Counted from the first letter of the stretch, positions 18,423 through 27,596 are shown. The stretch is 64,000 nt of DNA from Aureivirga sp. CE67 (GCF_015767245.1 NZ_JADOTV010000013.1:62001-126000); one strand, 5' to 3'. Notes: generated by a model from the sequence alone, not told the origin. A program made the numbers and translations.

Positions 18423-19211
18423 ATGAATACCCGAATAACATTACTATTATTATTGATAATAACCTTATTTTCATCATGTGTTTCCAAAAAGCAATTAACA
18501 TATTTCCAAGGAACACCAGAAGAAATAGAAAATATTCAAAAGGTTTCAAATGAAGATTATAAAATTCAGATTAATGATATTTTACATATTACTCTTAAAT
18601 CTGATAATGAGGAGTTAACTTCCTTCTTCAACAAACAACAAACACAAGGAAATAATAATAACATAAACGCTGACCAGCTTTATTTTACAGGTTATAGTGT
18701 AGATAAACATGGTAATATTCGTATTCCATATTTAGACAATGTAAATGTTTTAGGATATTCAACAGATCAGATTCGAGAAAAAATTCAAGAAGGACTTTCT
18801 AAATATTTTAAAGACACAAATACAATCTTCATTGATGTTAAACTAGCAGGTATAAGAGTTACTATTACAGGAGAAGTTGGTTCTCCAGGAACAAAGAATA
18901 TTTTACAAGATCAAGTTTCGATTGTAGAAGCTATTGCAAATTCTGGAGATATTACAGAATTAGGAGATCGAAGTAAAGTTCAAATAATCCGAAAGACAAT
19001 TGATAAAGTTGAGAAAATTGAACTGAATTTAACAAATGTTGATGTTTTTACTTCTAAAAATTATTATATAAAACCTAATGATATTATCTATGTTCCACCC
19101 TTACCACAAAAATCTTGGGGAACAGGAACAACAGGTTTTCAAACATTCACTACAGTAGTTTCTATTTTATCTTTCTTTAGCACAACGTATTTATTAATTA
19201 AAAGTCTTTAA
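18423..19211 (+). CDS. Polysaccharide export outer membrane lipoprotein, Wza-like
   Basis: The 262-residue protein starts with a lipoprotein signal (LFSSC, Cys19) and has the polysaccharide-export domain: NDEDYKIQINDILHITL-like start, then GYSVDKHGNIRIPYLDNVNVLGYSTDQI, followed by SLBB-type strands VTITGEVGSPGTKNILQDQVSIVEAIANSG. It ends with a hydrophobic segment (TVVSILSFFSTTYLLIKSL) that may cross the membrane. It should form the outer membrane export channel working with the Wzc-like protein 7 bases downstream. Confidence 0.92.
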   Translation: MNTRITLLLLLIITLFSSCVSKKQLTYFQGTPEEIENIQKVSNEDYKIQINDILHITLKSDNEELTSFFNKQQTQGNNNNINADQLYFTGYSVDKHGNIRIPYLDNVNVLGYSTDQIREKIQEGLSKYFKDTNTIFIDVKLAGIRVTITGEVGSPGTKNILQDQVSIVEAIANSGDITELGDRSKVQIIRKTIDKVEKIELNLTNVDVFTSKNYYIKPNDIIYVPPLPQKSWGTGTTGFQTFTTVVSILSFFSTTYLLIKSL

Positions 19212-19218
19212 TTGAAAA

Positions 19219-21660
19219 ATGGAGCAACCTAAAATACAAATTCAAGATATTGGTTCTGATATTAAAGATTATTTATATAAAATTTTAAGTTATTGGTATT
19301 TCTTTCTTATTACAATTCCGATTGCTTTAGGAATTGCTTATTATAAAAATATTTCCACCCAAAAAATTTATAGACTATCTACAACTTTAGCTGTAAAGGA
19401 AAAGAAAAACCCTCTTTTTACTGCAGGAACTAATATCGCTTTTAACTGGGGAGGCGTTAGTGACAAAGTAGAATCTACCAAAAAAACTTTACGATCTCGA
19501 ACACACACAGAGAAAGTTGTAAAAGAATTAGATTTCAATATTAATTATTATAAAGAAGGAAGATTCAGAAATATTGATATTTATGGAAAAACTCCTTTTA
19601 TCATAAAAATAAACGAAAATTTCCCACAATTAATCAATACTATTTTCATTATTGAATTTATTGATGATCAAACTTATTTATTAAAATTAAATCTAGAAGA
19701 AAATTTAAACAAAAGCTTACACGATTATAAAACAGAAGAAAACACGCATTATAATTTTCAGAACCCTGAATTTTCTCAAGAATTTCATATAAATGAGACC
19801 GTAAAATTACCTTTTTTAAATTTCGAATTACATTCTCTTAAAACACTTAAAAATATAGCTGGAAATAAATATTTAATTCAGTTTTCAACCCTAGAAGATA
19901 CTGTAAAAAAATATCAAAATATTGATGTAAACGGGATTGATGGAACTTCTCTTTTAGAGCTTTCTAAAATGGGACCAAATAAGGCTAAACTTGCTGATTT
20001 CTTAAACACCACTATCAAAGTATTAGCAAAAGATTTACTTTTAGAGAAAACAAATTATGCTAGAAGTACTAGAGATTTTATTGATGCTCAATTTAAAATT
20101 GCAGCAGACTCTCTTCGTACTATTGAAAAAAATATCAGTGATTTTAAAACTTTGAATAATATTTTTGATTTATCCGCTGAAGGAGCTGCTATATTTGAAG
20201 AAACAACTACTTTAGACCAGTTTAAAAATGAAATCAAACAAAGAATTACTTATTTAGAAAATCTTAATAATTATTTAAAAAATCATACTAAATACACAGA
20301 GCTTCCTGCTCCTGCCATTGTAAATATTGAAGATGCTAGCATTGCTCAAAATGTTGGAGCGTTAACTACTTTAGCAATTGAGAAACAACAAAAATCGGAA
20401 AAACTAACAGATAGTCATCCTTCTATTGTAGCTTTGGATGATGCTATTAGTGCTACTAAACTAGTTTTAATTGAAAATATTAATTCATTAAAATCTGTTT
20501 TAATCAAAAAACTAGAAAATAGCTCACAACGAACTGCAGAATTCGATCAAAAATTAAAAAAACTACACCCAAAAGAATTAAAGCTTTTAAACTTTCAAAG
20601 AAACTATGCTTTAAATGAGCAAAATTATATCTATTTAATGCAAAAAAGATATGAAGCGGGAATCGCCATAGCAGGTTCTGTTTCAGATGTAAGTGTTTTA
20701 GATTCTGCAAAAGATACAGGGCAAGTTTCTTCTATTCCACGTACAGGGTTCAATTATGTAGTTGCTATTATGTTAGGAATTGTTCTACCACTTATGGTCA
20801 TTGTTGCTTTACAAGTTTTAGACACTAAAATTCATACAGTTGAACAAATAGAAAAAATGTCGAAAATACCTGTTCTTGGGGTTATAGGAATAAATCAAAC
20901 GGAAAACAATTTAGCTCTTTTTAATAAACCTAAATCTGTTGTATCCGAATCTTTTAGAGCTTTACGTTCTAATATTCAATTTCTATTTAGACGAAAAAAT
21001 ACAGATAATAAAAACAAAACGATTCTTGTTACTTCTTCCATTAGTGGAGAGGGAAAAACATTTACTTCCATTAACATGGCGAGTGTTTTTGCGATGAGTA
21101 ATAAGAAAACTATTTTGGTTGGTTTAGATTTAAGAAAACCTAAGATTTTTGATGATTTTGAAATTTCGAATGATATTGGTGTTGTAAATTACCTTGTTGG
21201 TCAAAATAAACTTGAAGATGTTATTCAGAAAACTAAAATTAAAAATTTAGATGTACTTACTTCTGGGCCAATTCCTCCAAACCCTTCAGAACTTTTGATT
21301 TCAGATGAAACAAAATTGATGATTGAGACGTTAAAGAAAGAATATGACTATGTGATTTTAGATACGCCTCCTGTAGGACTTGTTGCAGATGCTTTTGAAT
21401 TATTAAAATATGCAGATGCTACACTTTATATCATTCGTCAGAACTATACACAAAGAGGAATGTTTAAATTGATTGATGATAAATATTCTAAAGGTGAAGT
21501 AAAAAATATTAGTTTTATTTTAAATGGCTATCGTCTAAAATCTAAATATGGTTATGGATATGGTTATGGGTACGGATATGGTTACGGCCAAAATTATGGA
21601 CAAGGATATCATGAAGAACCTGAAAAAAAATCTATCTTTAAACGAATTTTCAAAAAGTAA
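19219..21660 (+). CDS. Polysaccharide co-polymerase / tyrosine autokinase, Wzc-like
   Basis: The 813-residue inner membrane protein has an N-terminal Wzz-type domain with a transmembrane helix at about residues 25-45, a long periplasmic coiled-coil region, a second membrane helix near residue 515, and a C-terminal BY-kinase. The kinase shows Walker A SSISGEGKTFTSINMASVF, Walker A' ILVGLDLRKP and Walker B YVILDTPPVGLVADAF. The C-terminus has a Gly-Tyr array (KYGYGYGYGYGYG then QNYGQGYH), the likely autophosphorylation cluster. It should control chain length and export together with the Wza-like protein. No matching low-molecular-weight phosphatase was seen in the window. Confidence 0.93.
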   Translation: MEQPKIQIQDIGSDIKDYLYKILSYWYFFLITIPIALGIAYYKNISTQKIYRLSTTLAVKEKKNPLFTAGTNIAFNWGGVSDKVESTKKTLRSRTHTEKVVKELDFNINYYKEGRFRNIDIYGKTPFIIKINENFPQLINTIFIIEFIDDQTYLLKLNLEENLNKSLHDYKTEENTHYNFQNPEFSQEFHINETVKLPFLNFELHSLKTLKNIAGNKYLIQFSTLEDTVKKYQNIDVNGIDGTSLLELSKMGPNKAKLADFLNTTIKVLAKDLLLEKTNYARSTRDFIDAQFKIAADSLRTIEKNISDFKTLNNIFDLSAEGAAIFEETTTLDQFKNEIKQRITYLENLNNYLKNHTKYTELPAPAIVNIEDASIAQNVGALTTLAIEKQQKSEKLTDSHPSIVALDDAISATKLVLIENINSLKSVLIKKLENSSQRTAEFDQKLKKLHPKELKLLNFQRNYALNEQNYIYLMQKRYEAGIAIAGSVSDVSVLDSAKDTGQVSSIPRTGFNYVVAIMLGIVLPLMVIVALQVLDTKIHTVEQIEKMSKIPVLGVIGINQTENNLALFNKPKSVVSESFRALRSNIQFLFRRKNTDNKNKTILVTSSISGEGKTFTSINMASVFAMSNKKTILVGLDLRKPKIFDDFEISNDIGVVNYLVGQNKLEDVIQKTKIKNLDVLTSGPIPPNPSELLISDETKLMIETLKKEYDYVILDTPPVGLVADAFELLKYADATLYIIRQNYTQRGMFKLIDDKYSKGEVKNISFILNGYRLKSKYGYGYGYGYGYGYGQNYGQGYHEEPEKKSIFKRIFKK

Positions 21661-21663
21661 GAA

Positions 21664-22686
21664 ATGATTATAAATAATAGAAAAATAAAATTTGCCATAA
21701 TTGGCGCAGGACATATTGGAAAACGTCATGCAGAAATGATTCAGCGTAATTCGCAAGCTGAGTTAGTTGCCTTAATTGATGTAAAAAAAGATGAAGAATT
21801 AAATATTACTCATTTTAATGTCCCACTTTTTTCTAGTTTAGATTCATTTTTAGAAAGCGAAACAGAAGTAGATGTAATCAATATTGCAACTCCAAATGGA
21901 TTTCATGCTGAGCAAGCAATCAAATGTTTGGAAGCTAGAAAACATGTTGTAATTGAAAAACCAATTGCTTTATCAAAGTCGGATGCAGAAGCTGTAATTT
22001 TCAAATCTCTACAAGTCTCTAGAAATGTTTTTGCAGTGATGCAAAATCGTTATTCTCCACCTTCTGTTTGGGTTAAAGACATTGTAGAAAACAATACTTT
22101 AGGAAAAATATATTCTGTGCACATCAATAGTTTTTGGAACAGAGATGAGCGCTATTATACTCCTGATAGTTGGCATGGTGATAAAAAATTAGATGGTGGA
22201 ACTTTATTTACGCAGTTTTCGCACTTTATCGATATCATGTATTGGCTTTTTGGTGATATCACTAATATCCAGGCAAACTTTAAAGACTTTAAACATCAAG
22301 ATTTAACAGATTTTGAAGATGCAGGAATGGTACAATTTGAGTTTGTAAATGGTGGAATGGGAAGTTTTAATTTCTCTACTGCTGTTTGGAATAAAAACAT
22401 GGAAAGTTCTCTTACAATTATTGCAGAAAAAGGTTCTGTAAAAATTGGAGGACAGTATATGAATGAGGTAGAATTTTGTAATATCGAAAATTATGAAATG
22501 CCAAGTTTAGAACCTACAAACCCTGGAAATGATTATGGTGCTTATAAAGGTTCTGCCCAAAACCATCATTTTGTAATTGAGAATGTAATTGATGTACTTC
22601 AAGGTAAAAAAGCAATTACAACCAATGCTTTAGAAGGAATGAAAGTTGTAGATATTATAGAGAGAATCTACAAAGCTTCAAAATAA
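21664..22686 (+). CDS. Gfo/Idh/MocA-family nucleotide-sugar dehydrogenase (WbpB-like)
   Basis: The 340-residue NAD(P)-dependent oxidoreductase has a Rossmann start FAIIGAGHIGKRHAEMIQ and the EKP motif in HVVIEKPIALSKSDAEA. The later segment WHGDKKLDGGTLFTQFSHFIDIMYWLFG matches the sugar-oxidising branch related to WbpB/WlbA (oxidation at C3 of UDP-GlcNAcA or a similar sugar). It begins 3 bases after wzc, so it is in the same operon. The exact sugar is inferred from context only. Confidence 0.86.
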   Translation: MIINNRKIKFAIIGAGHIGKRHAEMIQRNSQAELVALIDVKKDEELNITHFNVPLFSSLDSFLESETEVDVINIATPNGFHAEQAIKCLEARKHVVIEKPIALSKSDAEAVIFKSLQVSRNVFAVMQNRYSPPSVWVKDIVENNTLGKIYSVHINSFWNRDERYYTPDSWHGDKKLDGGTLFTQFSHFIDIMYWLFGDITNIQANFKDFKHQDLTDFEDAGMVQFEFVNGGMGSFNFSTAVWNKNMESSLTIIAEKGSVKIGGQYMNEVEFCNIENYEMPSLEPTNPGNDYGAYKGSAQNHHFVIENVIDVLQGKKAITTNALEGMKVVDIIERIYKASK

Positions 22687-22758
22687 ATTCCCCTCTTGAG
22701 AGGGGCTAGGGGTGTGTTTTAAGACAGAAACCTCTAGCATAAGATTTTAAATTTGCAT
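22687..22758. repeat. MITE-like element, fragment
   Basis: Directly after the oxidoreductase stop codon is TTCCCCTCTTGAGAGGGG followed by CTAGGGGTGTGTTTTAA. The first ~31 bases of this core are identical (opposite strand) to those in the element at 33823-33940, and the sequence to about 22758 continues to align weakly with that copy. One terminal inverted repeat is missing, so this is a truncated copy that ends at the gene. Confidence 0.7.
22748..22755 (+). promoter_or_regulatory. -7 box upstream of the sugar transferase
   Basis: TAAATTTG matches TAnnTTTG and lies in the degraded right end of the repeat fragment, 57 bases before the chosen sugar transferase start. Repeat decay may have supplied this promoter. 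Confidence 0.4.
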
Positions 22759-22804
22759 CTATTTTATTGAAAAGATGCTCATAATTACTAGAAAGAATAA
22801 AATT

Positions 22805-23401
22805 ATGATTTCAAAAAAAGGAAAAATATATAAACGAATTTTCGATTTATGTTTTTCCTTTTTTGGTTTAATCGCCCTCTCTCCTCTCCTATTTTTATTG
22901 ATTTTTCTTGCAAGTATTTCTTTTAACTCTTTTGGAGTTTTTTCTCAAAAAAGAATTGGTCAATTTGGAAATCCATTTTACATCTTTAAAATAAAAACGA
23001 TGTATCCTCAGAAAAATAATGAGAATTTCATCACAGTTTCTAATGATAAAAGATCTAATGCATTTGGACATTTTTTAAGAAAATACAAATTAGACGAACT
23101 TCCTCAATTAATTAATATACTGATTGGAAATATGAGTTTTGTTGGTCCAAGACCTGACGTTCCTGGATATGCTGATTGTTTAACAGATGAAGATCGAATT
23201 ATTTTGGAAATGAAACCTGGAATTACTTCTCCTGCAAGTATTTATTTTAGAAACGAAGAAGAAATTCTAGCAACTCAAAAAAATCCTAAAAAATATAATG
23301 ATGAAATTATTTGGCCTAAAAAAATAATTTTAAACCGAGAATATGTTGAAAATTGGTCTATGCGAAAAGATTTTAAATGTATTTTCGAAACATTATTTTA
23401 A
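22805..23401 (+). CDS. Initiating sugar transferase (WbaP/PglC-type)
   Basis: The 198-residue monotopic phosphoglycosyl transferase loads the first sugar phosphate on undecaprenyl phosphate. Seen are the N-terminal hairpin KRIFDLCFSFFGLIALSPLLFLL, KKRIGQFGNPFYIFKIKTMY-type SQKRIGQFG, LRKYKLDELPQLINILIGNMSFVGPRPD (the catalytic DE and GPRP motifs) and MKPGITSPASIYFRNEEE. I start at ATG 22805 (MISKKGKIYKRIF); an upstream ATG at 22775 would add ten residues without family likeness. It closes the second polysaccharide block after the repeat fragment. Confidence 0.9.
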   Translation: MISKKGKIYKRIFDLCFSFFGLIALSPLLFLLIFLASISFNSFGVFSQKRIGQFGNPFYIFKIKTMYPQKNNENFITVSNDKRSNAFGHFLRKYKLDELPQLINILIGNMSFVGPRPDVPGYADCLTDEDRIILEMKPGITSPASIYFRNEEEILATQKNPKKYNDEIIWPKKIILNREYVENWSMRKDFKCIFETLF

Positions 23402-23489
23402 ATTATCTCTCCTTGATATTTTAACTTAAAAACATAGCTGATTTACTTTTTTTAATTACATTAACCAACTAAATATCAATAAGTAAATT

Positions 23490-23963
23490 ATGAATAAAAT
23501 TACATCAAGAAAAGGTAAAATTCTATCATTATTTTTGTTTTTACATTTCTTTTGCTTCCATCTTTCTTTTGGACAAATGAAACAAGATGAAGAAAAAATT
23601 AAGGAAGTTTTAAAAACGGAAATTCAAGATATTTTTAAATTGTGTCAAAAGAAAAAAGATGCAAAACTTGCTGCATATTTTCTTTATTCTGGAGATGATG
23701 AAAATAGAAATCGTAAAGATTATTTGAGAAAAGAAAACAAAACAGATCTTGAATCTGCTAAAAAAAATCGTGAGCATATCTTTAAAAAATATGTTGAAAA
23801 TTTTAAAAATATAGACTTTCAAAAATTTCTATCTCAAACAAAAAGAGACGGAAGAGTTTTATATGCTTGGAAAATGAAAATTAATTATCCTGATACTAGT
23901 AAAGAAGTGCTTTTTGCTTTTTTAAAAATAAAAGATCAGTGGGTAATTGTAGATATTGATTAA
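23490..23963 (+). CDS. Hypothetical exported protein, 157 residues
   Basis: The protein has a long hydrophobic signal segment (KILSLFLFLHFFCFHLSFGQ) and a lysine-rich mature part that starts with a helix EEKIKEVLKTEIQDIFKLCQKKKDAKLAAYFLYSG. The ending VLFAFLKIKDQWVIVDID is like the last strands of NTF2-like or DUF4878-like domains, a weak similarity. It is 12 bases upstream of the Crp/Fnr gene, so the two may be transcribed together. The function is unknown. Confidence 0.7.
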   Translation: MNKITSRKGKILSLFLFLHFFCFHLSFGQMKQDEEKIKEVLKTEIQDIFKLCQKKKDAKLAAYFLYSGDDENRNRKDYLRKENKTDLESAKKNREHIFKKYVENFKNIDFQKFLSQTKRDGRVLYAWKMKINYPDTSKEVLFAFLKIKDQWVIVDID

Positions 23964-23975
23964 TTTTAAACAAAT

Positions 23976-24557
23976 TTGATGACTTCAAATCATTTTCTAA
24001 AAAACATCTATTCGGAAGAGAATTTTTCAAAAGCTGAACAAGAAGAAATTATTAGTTATTTCAAGAAAACAACTATCGAAAAAGATACTTTTTTATATAA
24101 AGAAGGACAATATCTAGATTATTTTTACATTCTTGAAAAAGGGTTTGTACGCTCCTACGCTATTGATTTTAATGGAAAAGAAATTACAACAGAATTTTAC
24201 TCGAATCATTCTATTGTTATCGATTGGGGTTCTTTTTTCTTAAAGAATCCAACACAAGAATTTTATCAAGCTAGTGTGGAAACTATCTGTTGGAAATTAA
24301 ATTTTGATGATTTTCAAAAATTATTTCATTCGATAAAAAATTTTAGAGAAAATGGACGAAAAACACTCACTGGAAATTATGTTCAGATGAAAAACAAAAA
24401 CCTTCTTTTGATAACTGAAAATGCAAAAGAACGCTATCTTCATCTATTAAAAACAAGACCAGAAGTGATCCAAAATGCTTCTTTAAAACATATTGCAACT
24501 TATCTTGGTATTACTGATACTTCTTTGAGTCGAATTCGAAAAGAAATATCGTTATAA
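23976..24557 (+). CDS. Crp/Fnr-family transcriptional regulator
   Basis: The 193-residue protein has an N-terminal cyclic-nucleotide-binding-like barrel (FLYKEGQYLDYFYILEKGFVRSYAIDFNGKEITTEF) and a short C-terminal winged helix (SLKHIATYLGITDTSLSRIRKEISL) typical of the Bacteroidetes Crp/Fnr subgroup. No cysteine cluster for an iron-sulfur centre is present. It precedes a membrane protein gene (75 bases away), which is a likely target or partner. Confidence 0.87.
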   Translation: MMTSNHFLKNIYSEENFSKAEQEEIISYFKKTTIEKDTFLYKEGQYLDYFYILEKGFVRSYAIDFNGKEITTEFYSNHSIVIDWGSFFLKNPTQEFYQASVETICWKLNFDDFQKLFHSIKNFRENGRKTLTGNYVQMKNKNLLLITENAKERYLHLLKTRPEVIQNASLKHIATYLGITDTSLSRIRKEISL

Positions 24558-24632
24558 ATTTCGTTCTTGTCATTTGGAAAGAATAATAAGGTAATTGTGA
24601 CATAATTTTACCAAAACAAAAACAACTAAATT

Positions 24633-25352
24633 ATGTTACAATTACCTATTTTCGTTCAAGTTTTATTCTTTTTATGTATTCTTTACACCTTTTTTATTTT
24701 TTATAAAGCAAGTAAATCAAAAGCTGCAATTTATTTTCTATTTGCTTGGGGAGCAATTCAAACAGTTGTTTCTTTAAATGGATTTTATCTAAACACGGAA
24801 GTAATTCCTCCTCGATTTTTATTAGTTCTTTTTCCACCACTTCTTTTTCAATTTATCATTTTAATTCATCCTATTTTTAAGAAGTTTCGAAACTCTTTAA
24901 ACCTAAAAACTTTGACACTGATTCATATTGTTAGAATTCCAGTAGAATTTGTTTTATACTTTTTATTTCTTGAAAAATATGTTCCAGAAATAATGACTTT
25001 TAGTGGAAGAAATTTTGATATTTTACCTGGTTTGACAGCTCCTTTTATTTATTATTTTGGTTTTATAAAGAAAAAATTATCTAAAAAATTCATTTTTGGT
25101 TGGAATATAATTTCTCTTGGATTTTTAGTTTTCATTATTTCAAACGCAATCCTTTCGGCTCCTTCTCCATTTCAGTTATTTGGATTCAATCAACCAAATA
25201 TCGCATTGTTATATTTCCCGATTGTTTTACTTCCAAGTGTGATTGTTTCGGTTGTATTATTTTCTCATTTTGTCACTATTAAAAGACTTTATAAAACAAT
25301 TTATCAAAAAAATAAATCTTTAGACACCAATCCTTTATTTTCGAAAAGTTAA
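24633..25352 (+). CDS. Multi-pass membrane protein, unknown
   Basis: The 239-residue protein has about seven hydrophobic segments (for example VLFFLCILYTFFIFY, LLVLFPPLLFQFIILI, WNIISLGFLVFIISNAIL, LLYFPIVLLPSVIVSVVLF). A short cytoplasmic tail ends it. I see no catalytic motif. The upstream gene encodes a Crp/Fnr regulator, an arrangement I recall for regulator/membrane protein pairs in flavobacteria, which suggests regulation by it. The function is unknown. Confidence 0.78.
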   Translation: MLQLPIFVQVLFFLCILYTFFIFYKASKSKAAIYFLFAWGAIQTVVSLNGFYLNTEVIPPRFLLVLFPPLLFQFIILIHPIFKKFRNSLNLKTLTLIHIVRIPVEFVLYFLFLEKYVPEIMTFSGRNFDILPGLTAPFIYYFGFIKKKLSKKFIFGWNIISLGFLVFIISNAILSAPSPFQLFGFNQPNIALLYFPIVLLPSVIVSVVLFSHFVTIKRLYKTIYQKNKSLDTNPLFSKS

Positions 25353-25382
25353 ATTATTTACACATTTAAATACAATATTTTT

Positions 25383-25444
25383 ATTTTGGTTAAGTTTTTG
25401 ATATGAATTAACGAATTAATTTTAAAAATTAACTTAACCAAAAT
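25383..25444. promoter_or_regulatory. 14-bp inverted repeat in the leader of the TPR gene
   Basis: ATTTTGGTTAAGTT (25383-25396) is repeated in perfect inverted form at 25431-25444, 34 bases apart, ending 5 bases before the ATG. In RNA this would form a stem that covers the ribosome-binding region; in DNA it could be an operator. Confidence 0.55.
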
Positions 25445-25449
25445 TACTT

Positions 25450-26394
25450 ATGAAACTTAAAAAACTACCCTTTTTATTTTTGATTTCCTCAACAATTCTT
25501 TTTGCTCAAGAAACTGAACCTGAATTATCTCAGGAAGATTTAATTAAAGAATTTGGAGAAAAATCTTGTAAATGTATTGATGAGATTATCACGTTTAATA
25601 AAAATAAGGAAGAAATTAGAGAAAGTATTCAATATTGTATTGACAAAGATGTTACTGCGTATCAAATGACTTCAAAACTGATGGAAGCTACCAAAACAAA
25701 AGGCGATTCTGAAATTTCTATTGGAATGGATAAAGAAAGTGATGAATACAAAAAATATTATTATCAGATTGAAAGTTTTTTGATGGAAAACTGTGATACA
25801 GCCAGAGATTTAATTCAAAGTAATGTTGGTGAAGAATCAAAGGAATCTGAAAATCCACAAGCTCTTGAATTTTATTATGAAGGTACAAAACTTTCTAAAG
25901 AAGGAAAACTTGAAGAGGCTATTAAATTCTATAAAAAAGCAGTAAAAGAAGATCCAAATTTTGCTTGGGCTTATGATAATATGGGAATTTGTTATAGAAG
26001 ATTAAATAAATTAGATGAGGCTGAAAAGGCTTATAAAAAATCTATAAAAATCGATCCGACAGGAAAAATGCCTTTGCAAAACTTAGCAGTTGTCTATATT
26101 CATAAAAAGAAATTTAAAAAGGCTGTGAAGGCTTATGAAAAACTAAAAAAAGTGGATAGTTCTAACCCTGAAGTGTATTATGGTATTGGCTCTGTTTATT
26201 ATTCTGGTTTAAATGACAATGAAAATGCTTTAAGAAATATGTGTAAAGCTTATAAACTTTACATTGCAGAAAACTCACCATATAGATCAGATGCAGAGAA
26301 AATGATTAATGTGATATACGGAGCGATGAAAATTAATAACAATGAAGCAAAATTCTTTGAAATATTAAAGGAGAATAATATTAATATGGAATAA
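25450..26394 (+). CDS. Exported TPR-repeat protein
   Basis: The 314-residue protein has a signal peptide (KLPFLFLISSTILFAQ), an N-terminal domain with CKCIDEIITFNKN and other cysteines (possible disulfides), and TPR repeats from about residue 138: LEFYYEGTKLSKEGKLEEAIKFYKKAVKEDPN, FAWAYDNMGICYRRLNKLDEAEKAYKKSI and following. TPR domains bind other proteins, so a scaffold role in the periplasm is likely. A 14-bp inverted repeat lies just before the start codon. Confidence 0.83.
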   Translation: MKLKKLPFLFLISSTILFAQETEPELSQEDLIKEFGEKSCKCIDEIITFNKNKEEIRESIQYCIDKDVTAYQMTSKLMEATKTKGDSEISIGMDKESDEYKKYYYQIESFLMENCDTARDLIQSNVGEESKESENPQALEFYYEGTKLSKEGKLEEAIKFYKKAVKEDPNFAWAYDNMGICYRRLNKLDEAEKAYKKSIKIDPTGKMPLQNLAVVYIHKKKFKKAVKAYEKLKKVDSSNPEVYYGIGSVYYSGLNDNENALRNMCKAYKLYIAENSPYRSDAEKMINVIYGAMKINNNEAKFFEILKENNINME

Positions 26395-26402
26395 ATCAAC
26401 AG

Positions 26403-26431
26403 AAAAGCTCTAATTAATTTTAGAGCTTTTT
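26403..26431 (+). terminator. Intrinsic terminator of the TPR gene
   Basis: Stem AAAAGCTCTAA / TTAGAGCTTTT with a 6-base loop and T-tail, immediately after the TPR gene. Confidence 0.85.
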
Positions 26432-26448
26432 GTTTTAAATATAAAAGC

Positions 26449-27213
26449 ATGAAAACTTCCCTTATTATATTTCTCTTTTTTATTTCTTTTATAACTTATA
26501 GTCAAGAAGTAGAATTGGTTAATTTTAAAAGCTATAATTATGACAATAGAGATCCTAACTTTGAATATTTAGAAAATCGAGTGATTTCTGAAAAAATTGA
26601 AAACGACATTTATACTATAAAAGTTGGTGTAATAACAGATTGTTGCGATAAAGAAAATGGTTTTGCATTTTTAAAAAATAACACTTTACTTTTAGAGATT
26701 GAAGATAAAATAAGAAGTCGAAAAACTTTAAAAAATCCTTCCAAAAATATTGAAATCGAAATTATTGAATTTGAAGAATGTGAATCTCTTTGTTATTTTG
26801 AACTTGAATATTCTGTAAATGGCATTAAAAACAAACCTGAAACTATTAAGTTTCAAAATCGAACTTTAATAAGACAAAAAGAAAAATATAAACTCCAAAA
26901 AATTAGATATTCTATTTCAAATAACGATACTATAAATTACTTCGATAAATTTGGTTTTAGACAGGGTTTACATCTAACACGTAATTCAATGAAACAAATA
27001 GTTTCAAAAATTGAATATAAAGATAATATAAAGCAGAGTGGTTACTTTAAATATTTTGAGAACAACAAGAAAATAACTGTAATAGTTTATATTGAAAATG
27101 GAAAATATTCTAAAAAAGTAAAATATAATAAGAAAAATCAGATCATAGAAAAATGCGAAATTCGAAATGAAGATATTTTTGATGAATTTAATTGTGTTAA
27201 AATTAAAAACTGA
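26449..27213 (+). CDS. Hypothetical exported protein, 254 residues
   Basis: The protein has a signal peptide (LIIFLFFISFITYSQE). The mature part has DCCDKENGFAFLKNNTLLLEIED and a C-terminal region rich in short strands (GYFKYFENNKKITVIVYIENGKYSKKVKYNKKNQII), like MORN or toxin-antitoxin-type YwqK repeats used in surface proteins. The family assignment is weak. Cysteine pairs (CC, CESLC) could form disulfides. Confidence 0.68.
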   Translation: MKTSLIIFLFFISFITYSQEVELVNFKSYNYDNRDPNFEYLENRVISEKIENDIYTIKVGVITDCCDKENGFAFLKNNTLLLEIEDKIRSRKTLKNPSKNIEIEIIEFEECESLCYFELEYSVNGIKNKPETIKFQNRTLIRQKEKYKLQKIRYSISNNDTINYFDKFGFRQGLHLTRNSMKQIVSKIEYKDNIKQSGYFKYFENNKKITVIVYIENGKYSKKVKYNKKNQIIEKCEIRNEDIFDEFNCVKIKN

Positions 27214-27563
27214 TTTTTTGAATTTATTTTTTTTATAATACCTCTACCTCTGTAAACTTTCCAATAAATATTCCTTATCGTTTCGTTAATTACTTATACG
27301 GGTTATATATTTTCACTAGTATTGTTTTCGAATTAAAATCTATAATTCTAAAATAATTTAAGATATTTTTAAGAAAAGTCTATTATTTTATGTTAAATAG
27401 CTTTAAAGAAAACACTTATAATAATAATGTAGTATGAAAAAATTTATATATTAGATATGTTTTTTTATGTTGAATAGAGAGCATTCGATTACAAATACAT
27501 TAAAATTACCTTAAAATTGTAGAAAGAATTCTCCTAAAAATAGCATAGAAAAAAACATTAAAG
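27214..27563. other. AT-rich intergenic region, no gene seen
   Basis: The 350 bases between the hypothetical exported protein and the oligopeptidase hold no open frame with coding character, no convincing hairpin and no repeat. Only the promoter box at 27564-27571 is recognised at its right edge. Confidence 0.6.
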
Positions 27564-27571
27564 TACTTTTG
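27564..27571 (+). promoter_or_regulatory. -7 box for oligopeptidase B
   Basis: TACTTTTG is an exact TAnnTTTG. The predicted start of transcription (about 27578) is downstream of the first in-frame ATG at 27573, so translation most likely begins at ATG 27597. Confidence 0.55.
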
Positions 27572-27596
27572 CATGTATTTTGGAAATCTTAGAAGA

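Noticed and set aside
21541-21600. Short tandem repeats in DNA as a possible CRISPR or satellite
   Set aside because: They encode the Gly-Tyr tail of the Wzc-like kinase in frame, with 6- and 12-base units and no spacers.
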